Shown: positions 11,741 to 23,116 of the stretch, piece by piece
Layout: every line of letters begins with the position of its first letter
How positions within the stretch are numbered: position 1 is the first letter of the stretch
Origin: Portulaca oleracea
Lineage: Eukaryota; Streptophyta; Magnoliopsida; Caryophyllales; Portulacaceae
Length of the DNA: 64,000 bases
Assembly (NCBI GenBank): GCA_029582165.1
Contig: CM055877.1
Coordinates: 27,567,355 to 27,631,354, forward strand
Reading direction: 5' to 3'
The notes under the pieces: generated by a model
The model's input: only the letters and a program-made list of their open reading frames with translations
Database searches by the model: none
What the model was told of the DNA's origin: nothing
Translations under genes and position numbers: made by a program

Positions 11741-14700
11741 TGTAACGACCCGCCCTAAACCCATACTAATTAAGACTTTAATTACGGTAATTAGCTAAAA
11801 TACGCTAATAGATTTTTTTCTATTTTCGCGACATGATTATTATTATTGTGGTTATTGCGGTTGTTACTTCTTTTATGTATTTATTTATGCGTGACATGTC
11901 TCGAGCAAGGCGATGGCTGAATGGGTTGATGTCGTAGTATATTATAATTGAAATCATAAGAGTTTCTATAAGTTTTTATGGATTTACTTATTCCGTAAAT
12001 TATATAAGTTATTTTATTATTCTTAATTTTACGCTTTTAACCGAAGAAGGTTATATTAATTTTTAATTTCCATTTCGATTACGATTTACGTTATCCGACC
12101 TTCTTAATTACATGTTATCGTTCAATTTATTTTATTGGTGTTATCCTACCAATTTATTTTATAGGATTCAATACTAGTTAATTTTAACCAATTTAATTCC
12201 AAGAAATTTTATTAGTTTTATACTAAACTATTTTATCAAGTTTATGTCAATTAGATTTACCTAGTTATTACCAATTATTTTACCTATCTAATTTTCAATT
12301 ACATGATTGATTTAGTTTAATTGCTAATTAGAGAGTTAATTAAGTGGAGGGTTGTTTTTTTATAAGGGGGTGTTAAGGGCCTTCTATTTCATTTCAAAAA
12401 AATCAGATTATTACATTACACAACTCAACTCTCAAACCCTCCTCTTCCTCCCCTTTCTCCTCTGCCAGCCCGTGCCCCCCACCTTGCTGGGTGGTTTCCG
12501 GCGACCGGGCGGCCAAGCCGGCGGTGGCCGAGCCACCCTCTCACCTCTTCTCTTGTTTTCTCCTCCAATTCCTCTCTCAAGTGGTATATATTCAAACCCT
12601 AACTCAAGTTCTTTTTGCTCCTATTCTGAAATTCGTTTTAATTTAGTTATTCTTGATGTTTTTCATCTCTTTTATGATTTCTAAACATGAATTTATATTG
12701 GGGTTATGTTAGATAAACTAGGGTTTGATTTTGGGGTGATCGCATGTAATTTGGGATGGATTTTGATGAGTTCTTGCTACTTTATTATTGGATGTTGAAA
12801 TTCTTACTTGCATGTGGTTCTAGAAGGGAAATTAAGTGATTAGTAAACTGATTTGGGCATTAGAATTGTTAATCAAGCCAAATTATGTTTTATCTTGTCG
12901 AATTAGTGTTGATTTTAGTGAGAGATTACTAGAAATTGTGTTGTTTAAGGTAGCATGTCTTAATTCATGGTTGTATGTGAGGTTTATGGCTGCATTTAAG
13001 TAATTTGTGAGTGTTTATTTCTGAAAATATGATAGATGTTAGCTAATTTGAAGTTTGGTTGTGAATTGGTATGATTTAGAAGCTTAAACCAACACTAGAA
13101 GTGGAATTAAGGGCATGAAAGTTTCTGTCTGGGAATCTGATTTTTACAGAGGATTGAATGTGTGATTTTTGCCCAGATTTTTGCTCCATAGGATAGCCCA
13201 AGGTGTTAGCTAACTATAGGCTTTGGAATTTCGAGATTCCGACATGTGTGGCCCGAGATATGGCCAAAACCGTAACGACACGAAATTAATTACGTTTCCT
13301 GAGTCAGTGACTTGAGAGCAATTTTTCGTCCTTTTGGAGACCTTGTTAGTTTCTATGGTAAACATGAAAGTTTTAGGTCACATTTCAAGCTTTCCAGAAA
13401 GGTATGGTTTGTATTCATTCGATATCGGGAGTGAGAGTTATGGGGTCGCGAATAAGGGCTGTCAATATATGTCCTGCCAAGAAATTTTTATCATTAATTT
13501 GGGATTTAGTGAATCAAATGTGATCTTTCAAAGACTCTAGATGTTGGGGACTCCTTGTGCAATATTAGGATAACCAAGGTGTGGTTTAAGCTAAAAGTGC
13601 CATCTTTTAGTGGTTAAGGATATCTCCCAAAGATTGGGTTACCATAGTAAGTCATGGTGGTTGTAAGTGAGAACTTTAGTTCTTGGATAACAAGAAGGTT
13701 TGGATTGAAACTTGGGATTTTGGTTAAGCTTAAGACTCCCTTACTCTCTATTTATCCTAAGAGTTAACACTCTTCTAAGTCCTTAACTTCAATGCCTTGT
13801 CCAAACGTTTCCGGAATCCATCATTCTATCTTTAAGAATCTCTTCCTTGTCACTTGGAAGACGTTCCGTTTAACTTCAAAGAACATTTTAATTCTCATCT
13901 TAGCCTTCCATTTCTCGGCTTTCTTACTTCACCAATCTCATTATCTAAGTTATTCTACACATGATAAGCTTTCCATGGTCTATTTCCAAGGTTTTGCACT
14001 TTTTCCACGTCAAAGGCTCAACCCGAATACCTTAAATACCATTTCACTCAGCTTCTATCCGGGCCATTTTTCAGGCCCTTTCCTTCATTTTTAGACCTCG
14101 GTCATGTTGATAAAGTTGCAGATCATGATTTTCCCTATTTCCAAGAAGTACTCGTTTGTTGAATTCCGAGTTTTCTAGCCCGAGTTACGCTAAAAACTTT
14201 ATTTCTTGAAAACCCGAAATTTTCTTTATAATCTATTTCATTCTTAGTTTCCTATTTTACTTAGCATTTTGAACTCACTAAGAACCCTCTTTGGTTCTCA
14301 ATTTCTACACTTCTTATTATAGTTCCCAACTCACCCAAGCCGTCCCGATCCCGAGGCACGCCACCAAGTTTTCCTACTTCCAAGGTACGCAAATTGTCCA
14401 ACCCTTGTGGTTTAATCGTCATGCAATACAATCATGTATATCAATGTCATTCATATCATTATCATGTTTATCATCTTTATGAATATCATTAACATGTATA
14501 CTATATCTATTTTCAAAAGTGGTCCCGCCGTATTATTATAAGTCTAGCTAGTCACGTGAAGTGCTAGCCTTTATTCATCTATAGGGTGCTCCTGATCAGA
14601 GTGACTAGACTGCGATGTCCGATTGCATGATACCACCCAACCCAAACTCGGATCGGTTTGGGGCGTGCGCGTGTTAGGTGCTTTGCACGGATCGTAAGGG

Positions 14701-15282
14701 ATACCACTCTATTTTATATGTATATATATATCATGTCTACTTTTATATGTTTATATCTATGCCAAATCCATTTAATACATGTTTAGCCCCGTCCCCGTTT
14801 TCAAAATGAATTTTAAATGCCGACACTAAAACCGTTTTCGAACGGTTTGACGTGTTGGAGGTTTGTGTACTGAGTGTTTCCCCACTCACTTTTGCGACTG
14901 TTTTAAATGTTTTGTTTTAGGAGGTTCGAGCTCCCAAGATAAAGGCAAGTCCAGTCAGAAGTGATCTGATTCAAGCAAGGGGACTCTAAGGTTTAATCAC
15001 AAGTTGACAAGGGCGTCAGAAGTTTGAAGATGCTTTGTGGAAATCTACCTATCAATATGTTCATGTAACTATTTCAAGGGTTGTATAAGTTGTATTTTAA
15101 GTTGGAGTTGTTGGATTTGAGTATATATTTCTTTGTGGTTTGGGAGTGTTTGGTGTTCGTGTTTGCCTTGTCCCGAGTGGGGACGTCGGTAATACTTCAA
15201 CGTAAGTGTTCTGCTGCGCTAATCACAGGTTTGGGATCATAATTAGTGATTTAATCTTGTGGTTAAAGGTTGGGGTGTTACA
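11741..15282 (+). repeat. Chromovirus LTR 2 (3.54 kb)
   Basis: Second copy of the 2326-5863 LTR, with the same TGTAAC start and GTTACA end. It is nearly identical except for a few clustered patches (for example 12731-12742 and 14613-14691). It ends directly against a truncated TRIM element. No matching target duplication can be checked because the left end of the array is outside the window. Confidence 0.92.
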
Positions 15283-15283
15283 G

Positions 15284-15368
15284 TCTGACTCTGATACCAT
15301 GTGGAACCATCTCAACAAAAAGCTTAAGCTAATGGTTGAAGCCTCATGAATGATTTTATACTCTAACA
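15284..15368 (-). mobile_element. Truncated TRIM element (LTR plus primer-binding site)
   Basis: On the minus strand, 15368-15300 is a 69-bp LTR (TGTTAGAG...TTCCACA). It is followed immediately by TGGTATCAGAGTCAG, a Met-tRNA-type primer-binding site, at 15299-15285. Such tiny LTRs are typical of terminal-repeat retrotransposons in miniature. The element is cut right after the primer-binding site by the chromovirus LTR. A related copy lies in the peroxidase gene at 57985-58265. Confidence 0.75.
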
Positions 15369-15418
15369 ATACATACGAGGTAGCTAATAGTCTAAATATG
15401 CTTTATAACGATACTTAC

Positions 15419-15492
15419 CTTCAGCTCCTTAAACAACAAATCACAAAAATCTGGAGGAACCTTTCGCCATGAAGGCCATACACCATCAAATT
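15419..15492 (-). pseudogene. Exon-like fragment of unknown gene
   Basis: On the minus strand an open frame (EFDGVWPSWRKVPPDF and on to KELK) ends at a good splice donor, AAG followed by GTAAGT. The residue pattern faintly recalls plant CACTA-family transposase-associated proteins, but I cannot assign it. It is preceded by an A-rich run. No neighbouring exon was found. It may be a gene scrap into which the TRIM inserted. Confidence 0.2.
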
Positions 15493-15581
15493 TTTTCTTT
15501 TAGATATTAGTCACTTATCGAACTATTTCTACATGATACTCTGGATTAAACAATCTACAAAAGACTAGATTATTAGTATAC

Positions 15582-16565
15582 TGTAGGAGGTAAAAATTTG
15601 TCGGCAAATCATAAAATTACACGTGGAAAATAAATTAAATTTATTCGGCCAATTATTAACCGTCACGTGTAAAATTAATTTCGGCGGTCCATTTAATTAA
15701 AATTTAAATGGAAATATTATGGCCTGTAACATCGTGACACGTGTCAATTATGATGCAGAAAATCATAATTATTTCTTTATTTAAAACTAAAGGAATAATT
15801 ATTAATTTGGGCCTAAGCCCAAAGTCGACTCAAACCCTAGATAACCCTACGCCTTTAGAGCCAATAAATAGGGGTTCTCTCCCTCATTTTTAACACACTC
15901 TACAGTTAACCCCCGACGATATTCGACATTCTGCACTCCAGAGGCTTCAGAAGATCAAACTGCCAGCAGTCTCCAGCTACCAAGCGCCAAGGATCGAAGT
16001 CTGCAAAAGCTCAAGATCGAGTCTTCAAGCCTCTACTGTGTCAAGATCAAGAACTGCTTCAGAGTTCTTCTGCAAGACCTGCAAAGCCTTCAGAAGATCG
16101 AACTACAGACGCCCTCCAGCTACCAAGCACCAAGGGCCAACGTCGGCTAGTTCAACAACTTCTGTCCTTCACATCAAAGACTACAGTCGTCTTCCTCGTC
16201 TGGTTCATCTGTCGAGATTAAGCACTAAACCCTCGCATCCAAGAACCAGGAGAACTACAACCAACAGTTAACCTTCATACGGTTAAACTTCGAGCAGACT
16301 CCAGCTACCAAGCACTAAGGGGATCAACGCTCAGACCTTTAGCTCAAGAACTGCTGCAAGAATTCTTCAGCTAAACCTGCGTTCGAGATCGAGATCAAAC
16401 GCTCGCGCCCTCGGCTCACCCAGGTTTCAGGAGATCGAATCCGATGACTACCTTATTGTATTTAATACAGAGATTGTACCCACATACATTCAAATATTAA
16501 TACAAATTAATTTGTTTCTCAATTTTCTGTCTTTATTTATTTTAGACTAGAAATTTGTGTTTACA
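15582..16565 (+). repeat. Solo LTR (984 bp) with TATAC target duplication
   Basis: Starts TGTAGGAGG and ends TTTACA, and is flanked by perfect 5-bp repeats TATAC (15577-15581 and 16566-16570). No internal region or partner LTR adjoins it, so this is a solo LTR left by LTR-LTR recombination. It contains a TATA-like AATAAATAGG near 15863 and three imperfect copies of a roughly 22-bp unit beginning CTCCAGCTACCAAGC at 15971, 16113 and 16299. The 77-codon ORF at 16038-16271 lies in this purine-rich leader and is not convincing as a gene. Confidence 0.85.
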
Positions 16566-16654
16566 TATACATAAATGTTTTTAATGCAAGAATCAAATTA
16601 AACTAAGATAGTAAGATTGAGAGCAATAAGGGATAAATCTCTATGGAAACTATA

Positions 16655-17362
16655 CTAAAAAACACAAGAAGAATCGATACATAAACCAAATTTAGCTAAC
16701 CAATCAGCCACTCGATTTCCTTCACGAAGAGTATGCTGCACATCCACCTCATCACACAACGACATAAAAATCTGAATGTCTTGAACCACTTTAGCAATCT
16801 CCCACGGAACTTTGAACACACCTTTAACAACGTTAAAGAGGACTAGGTTATCCCCCTCCAAAATAAGACGTCTAGCTCCACTCAGAACTACATCCCGAAT
16901 CGCATTACGCATAGCTACAGCTTCCGCACCCAAAACTGACGAGATCCCCAAGTTAAAAGATGCCACCCGAACAACCATACCTTGATTATCCCTAACCATG
17001 TAACCACCTCCCGCCTTACTCGCACACCTGGCTCCATCAAAATTTACTTTAAGAATGCCCCCAGCTGGCGGGGACAAAGAGACCCATCTCGAACTTGTCC
17101 CAGTCGAAGAGGGCGAAGCCTCTAACCCATTCAAGGAATCAGTCAAACGATCCCTTATTCGCCATTCAGCAGACGCACGTTTTGCTCGAATTAACGTACT
17201 TCCAGGTGGCGTGGATTTCTGACTAAAGACTACTAAATTTCTTGTTTTCCAGATACTCCACAACAAGGCTACAACTCTATCAAGAGCAGTTTTAACTGAG
17301 TGCCTCTTACATTTGTTGATAAAATCCTCAATCCTATCATTATGTGTCGGAGCAATTGGCAC
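16655..17362 (-). pseudogene. LINE A RNase H domain
   Basis: A 235-codon open frame. After a linker from the RT zinc-binding region it reads LKVNFDGARCASKAGGGYMV, where the first catalytic Asp sits in NFDGA. It continues with GAEAVAMRNAI (Glu), ILEGDNLV (Asp) and a C-terminal REGNRVADWLAKFG (final Asp and the usual A-D-x-L-A pattern). All four RNase H acidic positions are visible. This domain is typical of plant L1-type ORF2 proteins. Here it is cut off from RT by an in-frame stop just upstream (near 17388). Confidence 0.8.
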
Positions 17363-17369
17363 CCAAGCA

Positions 17370-18172
17370 TGTTGTTTTGCTAATCGCTAGACTTCCTCCG
17401 CGTAATCACAATGCAAGAATAGATGATCTTCACTTTCATGCCATGAACTACACATAGGACATGACGGAAGCACATTAACACCTCTATAAGCTAGATGAGA
17501 TCTAACAGGCAGAGCATCCTGGAACATCTGCCATAGAAACACCTTCAATTTGGGTTGAATATTCAACTTTCAAATCCATTTAAAATCCCAAACTTCACCA
17601 AAATCAATTCCATCATGCGCCAACCAAGTTGCAGATTTGGTGGAGAAATCCCCAGTGCTTGTAAGACCCCAAGAAAGAGAATCCTCCAAAAAATTTTTCG
17701 GAATAAGAATGGATTTAATAGAATCGACCACCTCAGGAGAAAGAAGGGTAGACTACATGCCTACATCCCAAGATTTATCATGCTTAATAAAATCAACAAC
17801 ACGCAAGGTAGTATCAACCTGGGAGACATCCCCTCCATGCATTTTATTAACAAGGCTAGTCTGCCCACACCAATTATCAAGCCAAAAGTTTATTCTTTCC
17901 CCATTTCCAACCTGCCATCGAAGTCCCTTAGCAAAAATAGGTCTAATTTTCAAGATAGACTTCCAAGCCCAAGAATCTGTAACTTTTGGCTGAATATCAA
18001 AAATTTTATTATTTCGCACATATTTAGCATGGACCTGGTCCACCCAAAGCTCTTTACCGAACATCACCCTCCAAAGAAGTTTACAAAGGAAAGCTGTATT
18101 CACCGCCTCAGCTTTCCTCAGCCCTAACCCACATAAGGACTTTGGCCGACAAACCTTATCCCAGGCAACCAT
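17370..18172 (-). pseudogene. LINE A RT C-terminal and zinc-binding region
   Basis: 18172-17753 reads WDKVCRPKSLCGLGLRKAEA and continues to FWLDNWCGQ, the segment that follows RT in plant LINE ORF2. Around 17560-17370 the minus strand reads FLWQMFQDALPVRSHL, then CPMCSSWHESEDHLFLHCDYA. This gives the CxxC...HxxxxC ligands of the RT zinc-binding domain (zf-RVT). One stop lies just before the RNase H frame. Confidence 0.75.
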
Positions 18173-18346
18173 AGGAAGACCTTTCTTTGTATTAAGATCT
18201 TTCCTAAAGAAGGATCTACTAACCGAGTCAATTTGATTTGCAGTGGCTATGGGAATTCTAAAACACTGCAGGACGTGAGATGGGATAGACTCAATGTGGG
18301 ACTGGATTAGCGCTACCCCTCCTGCCTTCGAGATATATTTAGCCTT

Positions 18347-19806
18347 CTAGGGTTGCAAATTTGCTTGAGCATTACTCACCAAATGAGCAAAAGTTTCTTT
18401 AGTAGGCCTACCTTTAAATAAAGGACATCCCAAGTATTTTCCAATCGTATTATTGAGATGTATCCCAAACAAAACTGCCACCATTTGTTTTTCACGAGAA
18501 GTCACGTTCTTTGAAAAAAACATGGACGACTTATGAAAATTGACGGGTTGTCCTGAATTTGCGCAGAATTTATTTAAAATACTTTGCAATCGTTGACAGT
18601 CTTCTAATTTGGTACGACAGAAGAGCAGACTATCATCTGCAAAGAAAAGACATGGAATCCTATCCCCAGTCGGAGAAAGCTTAAACCCAATGCCACTTTT
18701 TTGATCAGAAGCAGCCCTAGATAATTCCTCTATGAGGCCTTGCATACAAAGAATAAAAAGATAGGGGGAAAGGGGATCCCCCTGACGAATACCCCTGGAA
18801 GGTGAGAAAAAACATGTTGTTTCACCATTAATTACTAGAGAGTAAGAAATAGTAGTCACACACTCCATAATCCATGTAATCCATTGGTTGGGAAAACCTA
18901 ACTTAACCAAGACTTCCCTAAGGTAATCCCATTCTATTCTATCATAGGCCTTTTCCATATCTAATTTTAAAGCCACTCAACTTTTCTTACCTTTCATATT
19001 CTGAAATTTGTTTAGAATTTCATGGGCAAGAAGAATGTTATCATGAATCGAACGACGAGGAATAAAAGCACTCTGAGCCTGATGGACCAATTTGTCTAAA
19101 ACCATTCGTAATCGATTGACAGGATTTTAGAAATAATTTTGTATAAGCTATTACACAAGCTTATTGGCCTAAAATTATTTGTTGTTGCTGGATTCTCAAC
19201 TTTAGGGATCAAAGCAATCAGAGTATGATTTATTTGTCTCAAAAGACGACCATGTTGAAAGAAATGTTGGACCGCTTGAATCACCTCCTGATTGATTATA
19301 TTCCAATGATTTTGGAAAAATGCAATTCCAAACCCATCCGGCCCTGGAGACTTAAACTTATTTTGCTGAAAGATAGCTTGCTTAATCTCATCCTCAGAGA
19401 CGGGCTTAATCAAAAGTTCTTTATCCTGTTCTGAAAGTCCCGGCTGTAAACTAACCTCCAACCTTTTGGGCTGTGGATTGACACCCCTAAAACGTGCCTG
19501 AAAATCCTGAATAAATTGATCCTTAATCTGATTAATATCCTCAATCCAAAGATTGTCATCTAATTTTAGTTTGAAAATGTAGTTTCTACTTTTTCTTGCT
19601 TTCATCAACTGATGGAAAAAATGAGAATTGCGATCACCTTTCGTCAACCAATCTTTTCTTGCAAACCGGCTCCAATACTTTTGGTTAAACAGGTGCATCC
19701 TTTCCCTTTGCTTCAGCAACCGGAAATGCCAGTTATTCAAACGAGCACTGTTTGGATTATTAATAAGATGGTTCTCAACCTCATGGATCTTTTCCTCATT
19801 ACGCAT
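18347..19806 (-). pseudogene. LINE A reverse transcriptase
   Basis: The upper part (19806-19096) carries SPGPDGFGIAFFQNHW, HTLIALIPKVENP and FRPISLCNSLYKIISKIL. After a frameshift near 19130 the sequence passes through HQAQSAFIPRRSIHDNILLA. It then enters the 18976-18347 frame with ALKLDMEKAYDRIEWDYL, RGIRQGDPLSPYLF and the catalytic LFFADDSLLF. These are the conserved blocks of non-LTR RT. The active-site FADD is intact, but the broken frame and stops make it a pseudogene. Confidence 0.88.
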
Positions 19807-19859
19807 CCATTTGTAGGTAAGTTTTTAAAAGTACTTCTATGCCAAATTTTAAGGTCTTT

Positions 19860-20721
19860 CTTAATCCGTAATAATTTCTGCACAACTCGATACAAAGGTG
19901 AACCTCTTACATAAGATTGCCAATTAGACCTGACAATCGAATGCACCTTATCATAAGTAGACCAAGCATCCTGAAGACGAAACGACGCTTGTTTCTTTTC
20001 TCCCAACCAAGGCTTAGTTTCCAACAAACATAAGCATGGTCCGAGCATGTAAACGGTCCATGCGAGACTCGATAATGAGGATAAAACTCTTCCCAACTAG
20101 AATTTATCAAGACTCTATCCAATTTTTCATAAATTAAATGCCCCTTACAGAATTTCTTCCAAGTAAACGGGCGACCTTTTACTGCAGCATCAACACAGCC
20201 AGAATTCAAAAGAAAATTATTCGATCAATAATACTTCCAAGGGTTAAACAATGCTCCACCCCTCTTTTCATAGGCATTTAATAATTCATTAAAGTCCCCC
20301 ATAAGACACCAAGGTCCCATGACAGATTGAGAAAGAGTTGAGATTTTATTCCAAAAGGCATCCTTATCCCTTTCCTGAGCAGGAGCATAACATGCAGTAA
20401 GGAAAAAAAATCAAAATGATTACTTTTATCATTAACAAAACAGTGAAAGAACCTTTCAAACCTTTCATCCTTAAGACAAACCTGCAATTGCATTGTATTT
20501 GGATTCCAAGCACACCACAACCCACCTGAATGATTTACTGGGTTAATAAATTCGTAGCAAGGAAATCCCAACTTCCTAAGAATATTTTGGGAGTTAGTAT
20601 CTGTAACTATGGTTTCAAGGAGAAACAGGATATCAGGATTAATAGTACGATGAATGAACTTTAATTCATTCAAAAGGCCTACTTTTTTTGCACCTTGCAC
20701 ATTCCAGCAAAGAATTTTCAT
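19860..20721 (-). pseudogene. LINE A APE-type endonuclease
   Basis: The start reads MKILCWNVQGAKKVGLL, with Asn in WNVQG and Glu in FLLETIV, as in exonuclease-endonuclease-phosphatase folds. After a frameshift near 20400 it continues with LMGDFNEL (catalytic Asp and Asn), then a Y-T-W-type segment FTWKKFC and a terminal SDHAY (Asp-His pair). The domain nicks target DNA during LINE insertion. Frames switch near 20400, 20220 and 20100, so it is dead. Confidence 0.8.
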
Positions 20722-21517
20722 TTCATGGAATCGTTGTGTAACAGACCTCCGCGGTCACCCCTACGACCTCCGCGGTCACAGTCAAAAAGAGAAAATACGA
20801 TAAAAAAAAGACACAAAAAAGTCCCTTGCAAACAGTAACCCACACAGAGATACAACCCCAAGTTTAATCAAACTAGCCTGCTGAATAACCAACAGTCTAA
20901 AAAAACTAATAATAAAAACAACCAAGAAAAAAGAACTAAAAGGCTCTGACATGGTCAAAATCCATAGACCTTCAAGCCAACCTTCCAAGTCCTTATAATG
21001 CTCCTGGTCACCACTCACCACGGGTCCTACAAACAAACACCAACTACCAAAAAACCAAGTTAGGCAAAAAAACCAAACCAAACCACATAGAGTGGTCAAA
21101 TAAGAAAGGAGCTGAAAAAAGCTCTCAAAAAAGCGAGTGGACAAGAGATCAAATGCCATTGCCCAATTACGCCACCTATGAAAAATGAAACTCAACAAAG
21201 ATCGGCACAAACCAGGAAAAAATAAGACCAAAAATCGAAATTGAGACCACAACCCACTGAATTCCAAAGAAACATCTAAAGTAACCAGATGATCGAGACA
21301 ATCAACCCAACAACAAGAAAAGTCTCCATACAGCCAAGAAAAAAACCAGAAGCTAACAAAAATAGGCTCCATCACCAGAAGGGAGAAGAACAACAAACTA
21401 AAGTGCATTAAAACAACAAAGCGATAACTTAAAAGGAACCACATCTTATTACTGGAAACAATCCAAGTCTTAACAAGCCTTGGATCATCGAAGTACACAG
21501 CAACTATCATTAAAAAA

Positions 21518-22188
21518 CTAGGATTTATGATGGGAGGAAAACTCCTCGCCATCATCAAATTTCCGTTTTTTTGAAGAATCCGTGGACAACCCCAGATCAA
21601 AATCTTCCAAATCCATATGGATATCTTCCTCATCCACATACAGTAATCAATAAACTCAAAATGAATCATAGCAATTAAGGAAGGCTAAATAAACGTCACA
21701 CCTGTTCGATGGAAAATCCTGAAATCAGAACGACACAGTCTCCTTATCATTGACAAATCACCACCAATTGAGTCAAAAAATCTGCTCGGAGTTAAGACGG
21801 GCAAGTCGAACGGCCAGTTCATTCCCACAATCAATGTTTCCATCCCATGGATCGGACGGAGAACCACAATCAGCAAGGTTCCAGATTTCCAGAAAAATCG
21901 AAAAGAAATCAATGTTAAACAGGCAAATGAAACGCACCAACACCCATTCCATGTTTGGACAGGTAACAAATTCGTCAATTGAATGCCTTCCGCAGGCTTA
22001 AAGACAAAGGTAGAACAATCACATGATTGTATTAAAGGGATGGGGAGTAAAGAAACAAGAAAAAGAAATGCTAAATTAAAGCCAGTAAACCAAACCTCAG
22101 TAATAACCAATGAAAGGAGGGCAACAACCAATGAGAGACGAAAGAAGACAGGATAACAAAGCATCAGTGATGTGGCGGATGAATTCAA
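21518..22188 (-). pseudogene. LINE A ORF1-like remnant
   Basis: A short acidic, nuclear-signal-like tail (MDLEDFDLGLSTDSSKKRKF) ends in a stop at 21518-21520 on the minus strand. Upstream frames contain a fragment with NELAVRLARLNSEQ. These suit the N- and C-terminal parts of a LINE ORF1 that has lost its middle, including the CCHC knuckle. The longer hydrophobic frames at 20782-21669 and 21685-22188 are the other reading phases of this region and are not real proteins. Confidence 0.35.
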
Positions 22189-22280
22189 GCGAAAGTTAGG
22201 CCAAGAGTCTCACTCCTCCATCCCTCTCTCTAGATTAGTCTTTTGATTGAGTTAGACTATTAGAGTCTTCTTTATCTTTG

Positions 22281-22750
22281 AGTTGTGAAAAGCATGATAC
22301 TTCTACTTTGTGTGATGTTGATAATGATGATAAATACTATTCCACTACCTCTCCTTTGTTTAACTTTTGCAATTGCTTCAGTCAAGTTACATCATGAGAG
22401 TCCAAGGAGATTGAGAATGAATTATGTCATGCTAATGAGCTTGATCATATTGTTTGCAATGAAACCAATGATAAACATGTATATAGGGATGGAGAACCAT
22501 ATGAAGATGAGCTACCTAAGATGGGGATTGATCCCAAGGCTATTGATTTGGTATGTGACAATGATGTGTTTGACGAAAATATGTTGTATGAAACATTGTT
22601 TGTACCTAAGTTCATGTGTCTGTGACTTCATGTGAGGAGAGATTTGAGTTCGTCGAACTTCATGATAATATTTGTTGTGTGGATGAGGGGTCTACTGTGT
22701 GCACATGCCTCGTCATATTGTTGCAAGTTCAATCTTCATATGTTGGTTAA
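22281..22750 (+). pseudogene. Unrecognised acidic ORF remnant
   Basis: From 22281 a frame reads SCEKHDTSTLCDVDNDDKYY. After one TGA near 22396 it continues ESKEIENELCHANELDHIVC and GIDPKAIDLVCDNDVFDENM. A frame change near 22620 leads into ERFEFVELHDNICCVDEG, ending at TAA (22748-22750). The composition is acidic and Cys/Asn-rich, and it stays open far longer than neighbouring sequence. I do not recognise the family. A retroelement or a captured plant ORF are both possible. Confidence 0.3.
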
Positions 22751-23116
22751 TTTTAGCATTCTTATGCCATTACTCCTTTTATTACTCCCCTTTCACGAGC
22801 ATGTAACCATTAAGTCATTAGGCAACTTCATAGGGCCAATATGGTCCCCTCCTTGACCCATATTGCATTTATCTAGAGGATTGTCCTAGAAAAGTTTTGC
22901 TTATTCATTTGTTTCATTCATAACTGATTTTTCTAAAACATTTGATAAACTAATGATGACACTCACTCTCTTTGATGTATTTATGTTCTTGGACGTACAA
23001 CACTTTGATATGCATGCAAATATGCATGATTTGTTATTGCAGGCATTGAATGGTTTCAAGATTGGGGGTGCGAATCATGGATTAATTAATAACGAGAGGT
23101 TGATGCTCGAATGGTG

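Larger units (their letters stand above)
16571..22200 (-). mobile_element. L1-type LINE A, decayed, minus strand
   Basis: Reading 22200 to 16571, this has the order of a plant L1-type LINE: an ORF1 tail, then ORF2 with APE-type endonuclease (20721 to about 19860), RT (about 19806-18347), connecting thumb region (18172-17753), RT zinc-binding region (about 17560-17370) and RNase H (17362-16655). Several frameshifts and stops separate the parts. The 3' end abuts the solo LTR, and no A-tail or target duplication is clear. The 5' end is set only approximately, where the reading of ORF1-like fragments fades. Confidence 0.85.

Noticed and set aside
16038..16271. 77-codon Ser/Arg/Thr-rich ORF
   Set aside because: Lies wholly inside a solo LTR and is built from its internal repeats.
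20782..21669. 295-codon hydrophobic minus-strand ORF that looks like a membrane protein
   Set aside because: It overlaps the LINE A ORF1/leader zone; a different frame there gives a typical ORF1 acidic tail. The Phe/Trp/Leu-rich composition is what an antisense or out-of-phase reading of this DNA gives.
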